Shown here: piece after piece, positions 34,712 through 44,155 of the stretch
How the letters are laid out: every line of letters starts with the position of its first letter
How positions within the stretch are numbered: position 1 is the first letter of the stretch
Source: Limnoglobus roseus
Lineage (GTDB): Bacteria > Planctomycetota > Planctomycetia > Gemmatales > Gemmataceae
Direction: 5' to 3'
DNA: 64,000 nt
Assembly: GCF_008254045.1 (NCBI RefSeq)
Contig: NZ_CP042425.1
Location: 248,001 to 312,000, forward strand
The notes under the pieces: model-generated
The model's input: only the letters and a program-made list of their open reading frames with translations
Told to the model about the DNA's origin: nothing
Database searches by the model: none
Position numbers and translations under genes: made by a program

Positions 34712-35260
34712 ATGGACACGCCATCGGTCGATGCGGACGAGCACCTGCGGACAACCGTCACCGTCCAGAAGTTCCTGATCGGCGGACTGGCCCTAGGCGC
34801 GGCGGTCATGGGCGTGGTCGTGACAGTCATGCACTTCGTGGTTCTGGACGGGAAGGCGATGGCCCCCGATCTGCCGCGGTTCGGCGGTGTGTCGATCCTC
34901 ACACTGATCGTCGGCGTGGTCGTATGCAGTACGACCGTGGCCTCTTTCATAATGGCCGACACCGTGCGGCGGCAGACCCTAGCGCGCCTCGGAACGGCCC
35001 CGCCGGCGGCGACCTCTTTGGAAGACCGTCGGACGTTGCTCGCGGGCTGGCAGGGCAGCGGCATCGTGCAAGCTGGACTGTGCGAAGGTCCGACGATCCT
35101 GGCGCTGGTCTCGTTCCTCATCACCGGCGACGCGGTGTTGCTCGGCGTCGCCGGCGCGATGCTCGCGCTGTTGCTGTCGCGATTCCCAAGCGAAGACTCG
35201 ACCCGCCGCTGGTTGGACGCGGCGGAGGAAGAGTTGGGCCGCACGCGAACGGGCGCGTAG
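34712..35260 (+). CDS. hypothetical membrane protein
   Basis: 182 residues. Four hydrophobic helices are visible: residues 20-44 (FLIGGLALGAAVMGVVVTV), 62-84, 118-135 and 138-155. The termini are hydrophilic, with a charged C-terminal tail (DSTRRWLDAAEEELGRTR). No family recognised. It converges on the deacetylase-like gene with 7 bases between the stops. The start at 34712 is the first ATG after a spacer from the divergent radical SAM gene. Confidence 0.7.
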   Translation: MDTPSVDADEHLRTTVTVQKFLIGGLALGAAVMGVVVTVMHFVVLDGKAMAPDLPRFGGVSILTLIVGVVVCSTTVASFIMADTVRRQTLARLGTAPPAATSLEDRRTLLAGWQGSGIVQAGLCEGPTILALVSFLITGDAVLLGVAGAMLALLLSRFPSEDSTRRWLDAAEEELGRTRTGA

Positions 35261-35267
35261 AGGGCCA

Positions 35268-36743
35268 CTATCGGTTGTGCAGCACCGCGGGCTTGATCGT
35301 CCACGCCTGCCGGCGGGCCAGTTCCATCATCGCCGGTGCACGGAAGTCCGGCGGGAAGATCACCCAGTTCCAGAGCCGCGGGTCGTCGTCCACCACGTAC
35401 TTCCCGCACGCCAACTTCGTTGGCGTCAACTCGATCGACTCCGGCACGCCCTTCCCGTCCGCCAAGGCCATGACGACGCGGGCCAGAGCCGACAGGTACG
35501 CCTCAGGCGTCACGCCGGTGCTGCCGAGCCAAACCGTACCCGGCACGCGGCCCTGCGTGCGGATCGCGTCCGCCACGTCGGCGGCCGTTCGCGTGAACTG
35601 GCTGGCGTCGGTCGTCACAGCCTTCGCCATCGCCGGCGGCGAACTCGTCGGGCCGAACGGCGTCGGTCCCAACGCGACGGCCTTCGGGTTCTGCCCGGCC
35701 GCCTTCTCCACGAGGTAGCTATTCAGCAGTTGCAGGATTTCGCTCGGGGCCAACGTCAGGTCGTCGAGTTTCTGGAAGTTGATCTCGTCGCCGACCGCGG
35801 CCGCGATGGACTTGATCTCCTGGGCCGTGAACGACCGGCCGACGGACGGGTCGCGGTAATAGACTTCCCGCGCTTGACTGGCGGTGATGAACTTCACGTC
35901 GGGGAACCGCTTCATGAACCGCACGTACCCGAAGAACGTCTCGTAAGCCAGTCGGCTCTCGGCGTCGGTCTTCGCGAGCGGCAACTGCCACTTCTCCCGC
36001 GGCGGGTTCGCCCCCTTGCTGAAGTTCGCCCCGTCCCAGAACTGTTTGTGGACGAACTCGCACGGGTGGTAGTACGTGCTGACGATCCCACCGCCCTCGG
36101 CGAGCAGTTGCTTGCGGGCCTCGACGAACTTCTCCTCGGCCTTCGCCAAGTCCTTCTCGCCGCCGAGGTCGGACCGCAACGTGTGCGTCAGGTGGTAGAG
36201 GGTGAGGACGCCGCCAAAATAGTGCGGCTTGCCGTCAAGGCCGACGTGCCGGCCGGCGTCGAGGTAGACCGGCGTCTTCCACTTTCGCAGCGCCCCGAAC
36301 GACTGCGGCCCCCACGAACTACCGGGTTGGCCGTAGCACGTCGGCGACTGGCCGAACAGCCGCTTCACGTCGTTGTACCCCGGCTTCTCGCGGCGGTCGA
36401 ACTCGGCCACGCCCTCGTCCCAACCCAACTGCGACAGGTACTGAGCCGGCGTGGGCGGGACGCTGTGGAAGTTCGAGTGGTAGCCGATCTCGTGCTTCTT
36501 GAGGGCGTCGATCACGTCCTGCCGGCCGCGCTTCTCCAGCGTGCGGGCCTTCTCGCCGACGACCTTGAACGTGGCCGGCACGCCCTCCTTCGTCAGCCAC
36601 TCAGCCACCTTCAAGGCCGCGTCGTCGCTGGCCGGCAGGACGTAGTCCTCGGTGTCGAACCAGAGGATGACGTACACCGTCTGGGCCGACGCACCGACCG
36701 AGAACGAGAGCGAAGCGATCAAGGCGAGAATGAGTCGAACCAT
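35268..36743 (-). CDS. secreted polysaccharide-deacetylase-like protein
   Basis: 491 residues. A signal peptide is clear (LILALIASLSFSVGASA, cut near residue 20). The mature start resembles NodB-type deacetylases: VYVILWFDTEDYVLP (a D-T-E-D metal motif) and EIGYHSNFHSVPP, where the two His ligands would lie. A further TYYHPCEFVH region follows. The last 200 residues are a different domain of unknown type (SLSVEK-like, no family seen). A carbohydrate esterase of the CE4 superfamily is likely, though the metal triad should be checked. Exported to the periplasm or surface. Confidence 0.75.
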   Translation of the reverse strand: MVRLILALIASLSFSVGASAQTVYVILWFDTEDYVLPASDDAALKVAEWLTKEGVPATFKVVGEKARTLEKRGRQDVIDALKKHEIGYHSNFHSVPPTPAQYLSQLGWDEGVAEFDRREKPGYNDVKRLFGQSPTCYGQPGSSWGPQSFGALRKWKTPVYLDAGRHVGLDGKPHYFGGVLTLYHLTHTLRSDLGGEKDLAKAEEKFVEARKQLLAEGGGIVSTYYHPCEFVHKQFWDGANFSKGANPPREKWQLPLAKTDAESRLAYETFFGYVRFMKRFPDVKFITASQAREVYYRDPSVGRSFTAQEIKSIAAAVGDEINFQKLDDLTLAPSEILQLLNSYLVEKAAGQNPKAVALGPTPFGPTSSPPAMAKAVTTDASQFTRTAADVADAIRTQGRVPGTVWLGSTGVTPEAYLSALARVVMALADGKGVPESIELTPTKLACGKYVVDDDPRLWNWVIFPPDFRAPAMMELARRQAWTIKPAVLHNR

Positions 36744-36848
36744 CGGATGCCTCCGGGAGGGGTTCGCCTCATTGTAAGGGGCGTGGTGGTTCTTGCACGA
36801 AGCGGGTGAGAAGCTGCCAACGGCGGGAAAGGATTACAAACCCGGCCC

Positions 36849-36876
36849 GGCGACACCGGCACGTTTGGGTGTCGCC
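36849..36876. repeat. 9-bp inverted repeat in divergent spacer
   Basis: GGCGACACC (36849-36857) and GGTGTCGCC (36868-36876) are perfect complements within the 280-base spacer between the deacetylase-like gene and the next plus-strand gene. The rest of 36744-37023 shows no gene or clear promoter; the element may be an operator or a small palindrome. Confidence 0.5.
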
Positions 36877-37023
36877 GCGGCGGTCAACTCTGCCCGACCG
36901 TTACACCTTGAATCGTGAACGGCCCGGCGAAAAATTCTGCGCGTCTCTCGGGCCTGAACGGGCCGATTGGCCGCGAACGTGCTTCATCGTCTGGCGGCCC
37001 CACCCACGGAACGGAGGTTGCCC

Positions 37024-37299
37024 ATGAAATCCGACGACATCCAAACGCTCCTCGCGGCCGAACTGGCCCACATTCCGAACCTGCCCTGCGAGCACCAGAA
37101 CGAACTCCGCGAAGCCTACCGCCACCGCCGCGAGCGCTACCCCGCCCGGCCGCGGGGCCGGGTCTTGGAAGACGCGATCGCGGCCGTCGAACGGGCGTGC
37201 GCCGACCGGCCGGTGCTGTTCTTCGACGCGGACTTCTTCGCAACGCGGCTGCGGGCAACCTACCACCTCGACGGGAGCGGGGCGGCCTCGCTGGCGTGA
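37024..37299 (+). CDS. small hypothetical protein
   Basis: 91 residues from the ATG at 37024 with an excellent GGAGG site 7 bases ahead; the longer frame from 36967 lacks one. The sequence is hydrophilic, rich in Arg and Glu, and helical in character (NELREAYRHRRERYPARPRG), with a short FFDADFFATRLR motif. No signal peptide, membrane segment or known family. It converges on the HtrA-like protease gene. Confidence 0.7.
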   Translation: MKSDDIQTLLAAELAHIPNLPCEHQNELREAYRHRRERYPARPRGRVLEDAIAAVERACADRPVLFFDADFFATRLRATYHLDGSGAASLA

Positions 37300-37306
37300 G
37301 GCGGTC

Positions 37307-38314
37307 TTACGACTCTCGCGAAACTTCAATCGACAAACTCTGTCCGTCGCGGATGACCGTGGCCACCAACGGCACCGCGTCGGGCAGTTGCGCCAAAATG
37401 CGGTGAACGTCATCGACGCTGGAGACGATTCGGTCGTTGACCGCGACCAACAGGTCGTCCGCCCGCAGGCCGTCGTTTGCCGTTCGCCGTCCAAACACTT
37501 CCACGATTCGCACGGCTTGGTCGGTGAAGAGGTCGTGTTCGACGACCATCGCGTGCGGCAGTTGCACGGTGGCCGCGGACACGCCGAGGGTTCGCCGCCG
37601 GACGCGGCCGTGGGCGAGCATTTCGCCATACACCCAGCGGAGCGTCCGGGCGGGCACGGCGAAGCCGATGCCCTGCGAGTACGCGACGACGGCCGTGTTG
37701 ATGCCGACCAACCGCCCCCGCGAATCGACGAGCGGGCCGCCAGAATTGCCCGGGTTGATCGGGGCCGTGTGCTGGATCACTTCTTCGATCATCCGCCCGT
37801 CTTGGCCGCGCATACTTCGGCCGAGGGCGCTGACGATGCCACTGGAAACGGTCGAGTGGAAACCGAGCGGGCTGCCCATCGCGATGACGAGTTGTCCGAC
37901 CCGCAGAGCCGCGGAGTCGCCGAACGTCGCGTGCGGCAAGTCGCGAGCCTTCACCCGTAAGAGGGCGGTGTCAGTGGACGGGTCGTCGCCAACCACGGCT
38001 GCCGGCAGTCGGTCGCCGTCGGTCGTCTCCGCGATCAACTGCGTGCGGCCGGCGACGACGTGGCTGTTCGTCAGGGCGTAGCCGTCGGCCGACACCAGCA
38101 CGCCGGACCCGGACCCGAGGTTCCGCTCCCGCCCCTCGCCCGAAATCGCGAGCAGCGACGGCGACACTGTTTCGACGACCTGCACGATGGCCCGCGAGTA
38201 GGCGTCGAGCAACTCGTGGTCTTCGGCCGGCGGGAGCGGGGGAATCGGCTTGTCCGCGGGCGAGCCGCCGCCGGCCGCGGCGTTCACATCAAGGAAAGTT
38301 GCTCGGCGTGTCAT
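37307..38314 (-). CDS. HtrA/DegP-like serine protease, no signal peptide
   Basis: 335 residues. The trypsin-like catalytic triad is complete: His85 (LTNSHVVAG), Asp115 (DPSTDTALLRV) and Ser191 (INPGNSGGPLVDSRG). One PDZ domain follows (DGLRADDLLVAVNDRIVSSVDDVHRIL, near 270-330). Unlike most HtrA proteins it begins MTRRATFLDVNAAAGGGS without a signal peptide or transmembrane helix, so it may work in the cytosol, or the export signal may have been missed. The role would be protein quality control. Confidence 0.88.
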   Translation of the reverse strand: MTRRATFLDVNAAAGGGSPADKPIPPLPPAEDHELLDAYSRAIVQVVETVSPSLLAISGEGRERNLGSGSGVLVSADGYALTNSHVVAGRTQLIAETTDGDRLPAAVVGDDPSTDTALLRVKARDLPHATFGDSAALRVGQLVIAMGSPLGFHSTVSSGIVSALGRSMRGQDGRMIEEVIQHTAPINPGNSGGPLVDSRGRLVGINTAVVAYSQGIGFAVPARTLRWVYGEMLAHGRVRRRTLGVSAATVQLPHAMVVEHDLFTDQAVRIVEVFGRRTANDGLRADDLLVAVNDRIVSSVDDVHRILAQLPDAVPLVATVIRDGQSLSIEVSRES

Positions 38315-38417
38315 GACTACCTCCGTTTAACGGCATTGTTCGCCGCCGGTGTACGGAAGGCAAATGCGAGGATGTCTTCTCCCGCAGAATCAAAGCCGCA
38401 TCTGGAAGTCGTATTCC

Positions 38418-38792
38418 TCAGTATTCGTAGCCGTTGATGACGAGGAATGCCCACACGTACCAGGCCACGAACCCGGCAACGGCAAGTCGCCTAGTTATTG
38501 GTCGAGGAACAACGGGATGAGTGAGGATAATTGCGAGACAAATCGCGTACACGTAGGCTGACAGGCCCTTCATGGAGTGAAGGGCATTTGGGTTGGTCTG
38601 ACCGTTCAAAACACTCAGAGTATAAGTGATGGGGCCAGCCAGTATCGCATCCCAGAACGCGAAGAAGGTGAGCACACGCCGCGACGGTTGTGCCCATGCG
38701 GCCGTAAGCATCAATGTCGGGATGAGCGATGCCGCCAATCCCGGCACAAGTACAGTCCACCTCCGGTACCAAGTCTGTTGTTCCGAATGCAT
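38418..38792 (-). CDS. small membrane protein, unknown
   Basis: 124 residues from the ATG at 38792 (MHSEQQTWYRRWTVLVP); a second start at 38846 is possible. Four hydrophobic stretches are present (VLVPGLAASLIPTLMLTAAW, FFAFWDAILAGPITYTLSV, YVYAICLAIILTHP and LAVAGFVAWYVWAFLVI). The base composition of the region is less GC-rich than its neighbours, which hints at recent arrival or low expression. No family recognised. Confidence 0.6.
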   Translation of the reverse strand: MHSEQQTWYRRWTVLVPGLAASLIPTLMLTAAWAQPSRRVLTFFAFWDAILAGPITYTLSVLNGQTNPNALHSMKGLSAYVYAICLAIILTHPVVPRPITRRLAVAGFVAWYVWAFLVINGYEY

Positions 38793-38988
38793 CGAACGCA
38801 CACCTCGTCTATTGAAGTTTCCATCTTCGTATGCCATTGCCGGCAATGCAACGGGTTCGCAGAGATGTACACCGAATCAGGAACCTGGGTACCGAGCACA
38901 GACGGCCATTGTCGGTGGTGCGCGAAGTTCCCAGAATGGACCCACTCGCCAGCCTTTGTCGCGCCACACTCCCGAGACCCTTGCGCCC

Positions 38989-39996
38989 ATGACCGCACCG
39001 GGCAAGACGCGGCGGTTGTTCCTACTCGCGGCAATCCTCGCGGCGGCGGTCGTCGGCAGCCTCGCGGTCGGGGCCGTCTGGCTGCGGCCAACGGAAGTCT
39101 TCACGGCCGTCGCTTCGCCGTCGGAATCGACGAACCCTGCCGCCCGCACGATCGTGAACGAACTCCGCCTGCCGCGGGCACTGTTGGCCGCGTGCATCGG
39201 CGCGGGGTTGGCCACGGCCGGGACGGCGTACCAGGGGTTGTTCCGCAACCCACTCGCGGAGCCGTTCGTCATCGGCGTGGCAAGCGGAGCCGCCCTCGGC
39301 GCGACCGCCGTCATTCTCTCCGGCTGGCAAACCCTGGTGTTCGGCTTCCTCAGTCCGATTCCCGTGGGGGCGTTCGTCGGCGCGATGGGGGCGGCGTTCC
39401 TCACGTACTCGTTCGCGGCCGCCGTGCGGTCAGAATCGGTCGCCGGCCTCATGCTCACCGGCGTGGCGGTGTCCACGCTGTTGAACGCGGCCGTCTGGCT
39501 GCTGATGGCGTGGAACGATCAAGAACTGGCACGAACGGTGAACTGGCTGATGGGCAGCCTCGCCGGCCGGGGTTGGCCGGACTTGCGACAAACGGCTCCG
39601 TGGATCGCCGTCGGCACAGCCGGCGTGTGGGCACTGGCCCGTCCGCTGGACGCACTGGCTGAGGGCGAAGAAGTCGCGCGAAGCCTGGGGTTGCGGGTTC
39701 GCCTCGTGATCGGCCTCGTGCTCGCGGCGGCGAGTCTGGCGGCGGCCGCCGCCGTCGCGGCGGCGGGCATCATCGGCTTCGTGGGGTTGATCGCCCCGCA
39801 CATCGCCCGGCGATTGGTCGGCGAATCCCACGCAGCCTTGATCCCCGCGAGTGGTCTGCTCGGCGGCATCCTTCTCGTCCTCGCGGACGCACTCGCCCGC
39901 ACCCTAACGGCCCCCACGGAGTTACCCGTCGGCATCGTCACGGCGGCGCTCGGCGGGCCGTTTTTCCTGTACCTGCTCCAGAGGCGGCGGGTCTGA
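38989..39996 (+). CDS. FecCD-family ABC permease (iron-siderophore/cobalamin uptake)
   Basis: 335 residues from the ATG at 38989; the open frame extends to 38626 without coding likeness. The family signature is PRALLAACIGAGLATAGTAYQGLFRNPLAEPFVIGV. The typical ten-helix profile and the coupling motif AGIIGFVGLIAPHIARRLVG are present. Together with the substrate-binding protein it forms an importer for a metal chelate or cobalamin; the substrate cannot be told. Its stop overlaps the next start (TGATG). No ATPase gene is in the neighbourhood. Confidence 0.93.
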   Translation: MTAPGKTRRLFLLAAILAAAVVGSLAVGAVWLRPTEVFTAVASPSESTNPAARTIVNELRLPRALLAACIGAGLATAGTAYQGLFRNPLAEPFVIGVASGAALGATAVILSGWQTLVFGFLSPIPVGAFVGAMGAAFLTYSFAAAVRSESVAGLMLTGVAVSTLLNAAVWLLMAWNDQELARTVNWLMGSLAGRGWPDLRQTAPWIAVGTAGVWALARPLDALAEGEEVARSLGLRVRLVIGLVLAAASLAAAAAVAAAGIIGFVGLIAPHIARRLVGESHAALIPASGLLGGILLVLADALARTLTAPTELPVGIVTAALGGPFFLYLLQRRRV

Positions 39997-40967
39997 TGGC
40001 AATGAAGGAACCGACCGTGAACGCTCTGCGAATCCTGGCCCTCCTGCTCCTGATCGCGCCGGGGTGCGGGCCGCGAACGCCCATCGCTCCGCCGGTTCCC
40101 GCGGACGGGGCGGAAAGCTCGTTCCCGCAAACCGTGACGGACTCGCTCGGGTTCACGGCGACTTTGCCGACCCGCCCGGTTCGCATTATCTCGACGGCCC
40201 CGGCGAACACGGAAATCCTGTTCGCCATCGGGGCGGGCGATCAGGTGATCGCCGACACGACCTTCTGCACCTACCCGCCCGAGGCCGACAAGCGGCCGAA
40301 GATCGGCGGGTTCGCGCCGAAGACGATCAGCACCGAGACGATTCTAGGTCTCGCCCCCGACCTCGTGTTGACGACTGGCGGCTTCCAACAAGAGATGACC
40401 GACGGCCTCCGCAACCTGAAACTGCCAGTGCTCAGCTACGACGCGAAAACGCTCGACGAAGTCGTTCGCAACGTCCGGCAACTCGGCGTCGTCACCGGCC
40501 GCGCCCCGGAGGCCAACGCTCTCGCCGACCGACTGGTGGCCCGGGCCGAAGCGGTGCGCAAGCGGACCGCGGCCGTCCCGGTCGAGCAACGCCCCCGCGT
40601 GCTACTCCTGCTGGGCGTGGAACCGCTCGCGACCGCCGGGCCGAAGTCGTTCACCGGGGAAATCCTCGAACTGGCCGGCGGGCGAAACCTGTTCGCCGAC
40701 GCCGATCAGGTGTACGTGCCGATCAGCGAGGAAGAGATCGTCCGCCGCAACCCCGACGCGGTCGTCCTCTGGCAGATGGGCGAGCCGATCGAGCGCGTCA
40801 ACCGCATCGCCCAGCGGCCGGCGTGGAAAGACCTGACGGCCGTTCGTCAGAACCGCATCCTGCACATCGACGACGACCTGCTCTCACGGCCCGGCCCGCG
40901 TCTGTTCGACGGATTGGAACAACTCGCCGAACAGTTGCACCCGCAGGGTCACTCGCCGGGGCGGTAG
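39996..40967 (+). CDS. periplasmic substrate-binding lipoprotein (BtuF/FecB-like)
   Basis: 323 residues; the start overlaps the permease stop, and a second ATG six bases on would serve as well. A lipoprotein signal (ALLLLIAPGC) anchors it to the membrane. The fold is the class III substrate-binding protein: RIISTAPANTEILFAIGAGDQVIA near the N-terminus, PKIGGFAPKTISTETILGLAPDLVL, and a long linking helix, then PRVLLLLGVEPL and VPISEEEIVRRNPDAVV. Feeds the coupled permease. Its 3' end overlaps the convergent dihaem gene by 19 bases. Confidence 0.92.
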   Translation: MAMKEPTVNALRILALLLLIAPGCGPRTPIAPPVPADGAESSFPQTVTDSLGFTATLPTRPVRIISTAPANTEILFAIGAGDQVIADTTFCTYPPEADKRPKIGGFAPKTISTETILGLAPDLVLTTGGFQQEMTDGLRNLKLPVLSYDAKTLDEVVRNVRQLGVVTGRAPEANALADRLVARAEAVRKRTAAVPVEQRPRVLLLLGVEPLATAGPKSFTGEILELAGGRNLFADADQVYVPISEEEIVRRNPDAVVLWQMGEPIERVNRIAQRPAWKDLTAVRQNRILHIDDDLLSRPGPRLFDGLEQLAEQLHPQGHSPGR

Positions 40968-43900
40968 ATCGAGCCGTGCAGCAACCCGTCCACGTCCCGG
41001 CCGTCGGCCCCACGGACGGAGTACCAGAGTTCCAGCCCCCGCGTCGGCTTCAGGCCGGGGATTGTCAGCGTGACCGTCCGGCCGTCGGGTGAGAGTTTCG
41101 CAGCCGTTACCCGCAGCGGCCGTTCGTTCATGTGGGGCGAGCCGTACCGTTCGGACCGCAACAAGTCCCACACTTTCAGGCCGAAGTTGTGCGGATCGTC
41201 GGCCGCGGCCGGGGCGAGCGGGTCGCTGAACGTCAGGGCCAACCCGTCGCGGGTGGCCTGGAAACCGACCGGCAGCGCCGCGGGCTTGCCAGTCGCCCGG
41301 ATGCGGTACAGGCCGCCGGGAGTCTGCTGGTTGCCGGCCCAGGCGTACATGCCGCACAGGTAGAGGTGCCCGTCGGCCGAGTTGAACCGACCCCGCATCA
41401 CGCCCGTCGGGAACGGCGGCAGCGGGAGTGCGATCATTCCGCCCTGCATCCCGTCGCCGACCTTCTCGTGCGGCACCACGAACACTTTCCCCGCCCCGTA
41501 GGACAGATTCAGCAGCGAGCCGTCCAGCCCACCCCACGCCTTGCTGTTCACCCACACCAACTCGCCCGGCGAGCGGTCGAAGCGGTTCGTGATCCAGCAG
41601 AGCGGCTCCTCCTGGGCGGCGTCGGCCTTGTCCACGACATCGGTGTACCCCCACAGGTTGCCGAAGAAGCGGCTCCCCGGCCGGACCCAGTTGATGCGAT
41701 TCTTCGGCACCCAGAACCCTTCCTGGTCAGTCAGGAAGAACGTGCCGTCCGGGTTCACGCAGACGCCGTTCGGCGCGCGGAAGCCGGTCGCCAGGATGTC
41801 GGTCTTCGCCCCGTCTTTGCTCACCTGCAGGAGCGTGCCGTGTTGCGGGACGACGGCCGTCTTGCCGTGCCGCGCGGCCTTCGCGTAGTAGAAGTTCCCA
41901 GCCGCGTCGGTCTGAAGGCCCATCGCGAACTCGTGGAAGTGCTCGGTCACTTGGTGATCGCTGTTGAAGCACTCGATGAAGTCGGCCTCGCCGTCGCCGT
42001 TGCGGTCGCGCAGAATCGCGATCTGGTCCCGGCAGCCGACGAAGATCGTCTCGCCCACGATTTTCAGGCCGAGCGGCTGGAACAGCCCGCTCGCGATCCG
42101 TCGCCACGTCAGCGTGCCGTCGGCCCGGTCGAGGCCGCTCACCCGCCACACGTCACCGTCCCAGGTACAGGCAACGAGTTCCTTGCTGCCCGGCAGGAAG
42201 TCCAGCCCGGTGAGGCGGAATTGGGCCGCCCACGGGTTCTTCTCCGGCACGGCGAGCGTGTCCACCGCGAACGGGCCATCGTCCTTGCCGCGGTCGAGCT
42301 TCGTGGTGAGCGTCTGCGGCCACCGTGCCGACCCCGGGGTGGTAAGTTTCCCGAGATCGACGGGCGGCACCGTTGCGGGTGCGGTGGCACCGATCCAGAC
42401 CGTGAAACGAAGCGTGTCCTTCCCGGCCGGGATATGAAGTAGCCGATGTTCGCCTTCGGTTCGCCACTCCACGCCACCCGGCTCGCCAATCACACCCGAT
42501 TTCGGCTCCGGTTGACGGACCACGCGAAGGGTCATCGCCTTCGCCCGTGGGCCGATTTCGAACGACCGGGTGAAGACCTCGCCGACCACCCCCGGACTCT
42601 CCAGCACGGCCGTGTCGCCGACGGTGTACGACAGCACCGCCCGGTCACCCGCGTGGTACAGGCCGCGGTGCTTCGCCCACATCGCCGGCAGGGGGCCGTA
42701 GGGCTGGCCGTCGCGGCCCTTCAGCCGCGGGTCGTCGAACTTCCCCGTCTCCGGATCGGCCCACCCCGGTCCTGTCGTCTCGAATGCGATTGAGCCGACG
42801 ATCTTCGGGTGGGTGCCGTGACTGCCGTTGAAGTTGATGCCGCTCCAGTCGATGAACCCGCTGCCGGTCCAGCCCGCGGCCATGCGAAGGGTATCGTGTT
42901 CGAACACCGCCCACGCCTTCCCCTTCGCCACGCCGCCCGGCCCGCTGTCGAGCCGCACGGCGACGCCCTTGTACGCGATGTTGTTCGGACTCACTTCGAA
43001 CGTGCCGGTCAGTGTCGGGCCGTAGTCCATCTTCCGCCACAGTTCCCCCTCCGGCGGTGTTGGCCCACGGCTCGTGCCCTTCGGCAGGGCGGCGAGGTAC
43101 TTTGCGTCGGCCGTGACGTACTGCGACGGGTTGTGCGGCTTCAGGTACGCCTCGCGGATGTAGTGGATCACGTCGTACTTCTGCCGCGGGACGAGGCCGG
43201 TCTGGGCCGTCATCATGCCGTACCCGCGGGTGAGCGTGCGGTACAGGCTCGCCGGGTCACTGCCGTTCTTGAACTTCCCCTCGGCGAACCGCAGCGAGGT
43301 CGGCATCGACCCGACGGCGTCCTTCGTGCCGTGGCAACTCGCACAGATGCGGGCGAACAGCGCCTCGCCCCGCGCGAACGCCTTGGCGTCCAGCCCGGCG
43401 ATCAGTCCGGCGTGGTCGAGGTCGGCTTCGTAAGGCGGCAGCGGCGGGTCGATCACCGAGGGATCGGGCCGCAGCGACCGCGCGCGGGCCGGGCCGAACG
43501 CGGCCGACTCAATCAGAAACGCGGCCAAGTCGAGGAACTGCTGCCGGTCGCCGAGTTGGTTCGCCAGCCCCGTCGGCATCAGCGACGCGGTCGAGGTCGT
43601 CCGCCGTTCGATCTCGTCCTTCGGAATGGTCATCAACTTGCCGCCCGTGGCCGGGTCGCGGAGAACGAGCGCGTCCTTGCGGTCCTCGGCCGGCAGTCCG
43701 GTGATGGTCGTGCCGTCGGTTCTGTTGATAACGACGGCCTCGAATCCCTTGCGGACGACCTTCGACGGTTCGAGCAAGGATTCGACCACACTCTCGTCGC
43801 TGGTGCCGGGTTCCGGTCGTGCCAGGTCGGGGCCGAGGGGCGAAGTGCCGTCCTTCCCGCCGCAGGCGTGGCACTTGGTGCAACTCAGTTGCGGCTGGTA

Positions 43901-44068
43901 GAACAGCACCGCCCCGCGAACCGGGTCGCCCTGCGCCCGAGCAGCCTTCGCCAACGCCGTCGGCCCCTCGCGGAGAAGTTTTGCTTCCAGAGGCTCGCCG
44001 CCCTTCGGCTGGGCAACGGCGGGCGTGGCGAATAGACACGTGACCAGAACGGCGATTCGCGGGGTCAT
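40949..44068 (-). CDS. secreted dihaem c-type cytochrome / PVC-type dehydrogenase-like protein
   Basis: 1039 residues. A signal peptide (LVTCLFATPAVAQ) leads it to the periplasm. Two c-type haem sites are present: CTKCH at residues 63-67 and CASCH near 243. Between them lies a segment with SVVESLLEPSKVVRKGFEAVVI, the planctomycete-type haem-binding module. The C-terminal half is a beta-propeller of the PVC membrane-bound dehydrogenase type (LDFLPGSKELVACTWDGDVWRV, FRAPNGVCVNPDGTFFLTD, GGLYRIRATGKPAALP). Large families of this type are found in planctomycetes with an assumed role in sugar or polysaccharide oxidation; the substrate is not known. Confidence 0.88.
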   Translation of the reverse strand: MTPRIAVLVTCLFATPAVAQPKGGEPLEAKLLREGPTALAKAARAQGDPVRGAVLFYQPQLSCTKCHACGGKDGTSPLGPDLARPEPGTSDESVVESLLEPSKVVRKGFEAVVINRTDGTTITGLPAEDRKDALVLRDPATGGKLMTIPKDEIERRTTSTASLMPTGLANQLGDRQQFLDLAAFLIESAAFGPARARSLRPDPSVIDPPLPPYEADLDHAGLIAGLDAKAFARGEALFARICASCHGTKDAVGSMPTSLRFAEGKFKNGSDPASLYRTLTRGYGMMTAQTGLVPRQKYDVIHYIREAYLKPHNPSQYVTADAKYLAALPKGTSRGPTPPEGELWRKMDYGPTLTGTFEVSPNNIAYKGVAVRLDSGPGGVAKGKAWAVFEHDTLRMAAGWTGSGFIDWSGINFNGSHGTHPKIVGSIAFETTGPGWADPETGKFDDPRLKGRDGQPYGPLPAMWAKHRGLYHAGDRAVLSYTVGDTAVLESPGVVGEVFTRSFEIGPRAKAMTLRVVRQPEPKSGVIGEPGGVEWRTEGEHRLLHIPAGKDTLRFTVWIGATAPATVPPVDLGKLTTPGSARWPQTLTTKLDRGKDDGPFAVDTLAVPEKNPWAAQFRLTGLDFLPGSKELVACTWDGDVWRVSGLDRADGTLTWRRIASGLFQPLGLKIVGETIFVGCRDQIAILRDRNGDGEADFIECFNSDHQVTEHFHEFAMGLQTDAAGNFYYAKAARHGKTAVVPQHGTLLQVSKDGAKTDILATGFRAPNGVCVNPDGTFFLTDQEGFWVPKNRINWVRPGSRFFGNLWGYTDVVDKADAAQEEPLCWITNRFDRSPGELVWVNSKAWGGLDGSLLNLSYGAGKVFVVPHEKVGDGMQGGMIALPLPPFPTGVMRGRFNSADGHLYLCGMYAWAGNQQTPGGLYRIRATGKPAALPVGFQATRDGLALTFSDPLAPAAADDPHNFGLKVWDLLRSERYGSPHMNERPLRVTAAKLSPDGRTVTLTIPGLKPTRGLELWYSVRGADGRDVDGLLHGSIYRPGE

Positions 44069-44155
44069 CGAGATGCCTCGAAGGGCGGAGCGGGGTGCCG
44101 GATAGCTTACCGAAGGAAACGTCGGAAGCGGTCACAAATCACCCCCGCGACCTTC

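Noticed and set aside
38793..38988. Possible cobalamin riboswitch ahead of the FecCD-type permease (AATCAGGAACCTGG resembles a B12 box).
   Set aside because: The other conserved blocks (for example the GCCACTG segment and the core upstream of the box) are missing or in the wrong order. The match is one short stretch only.
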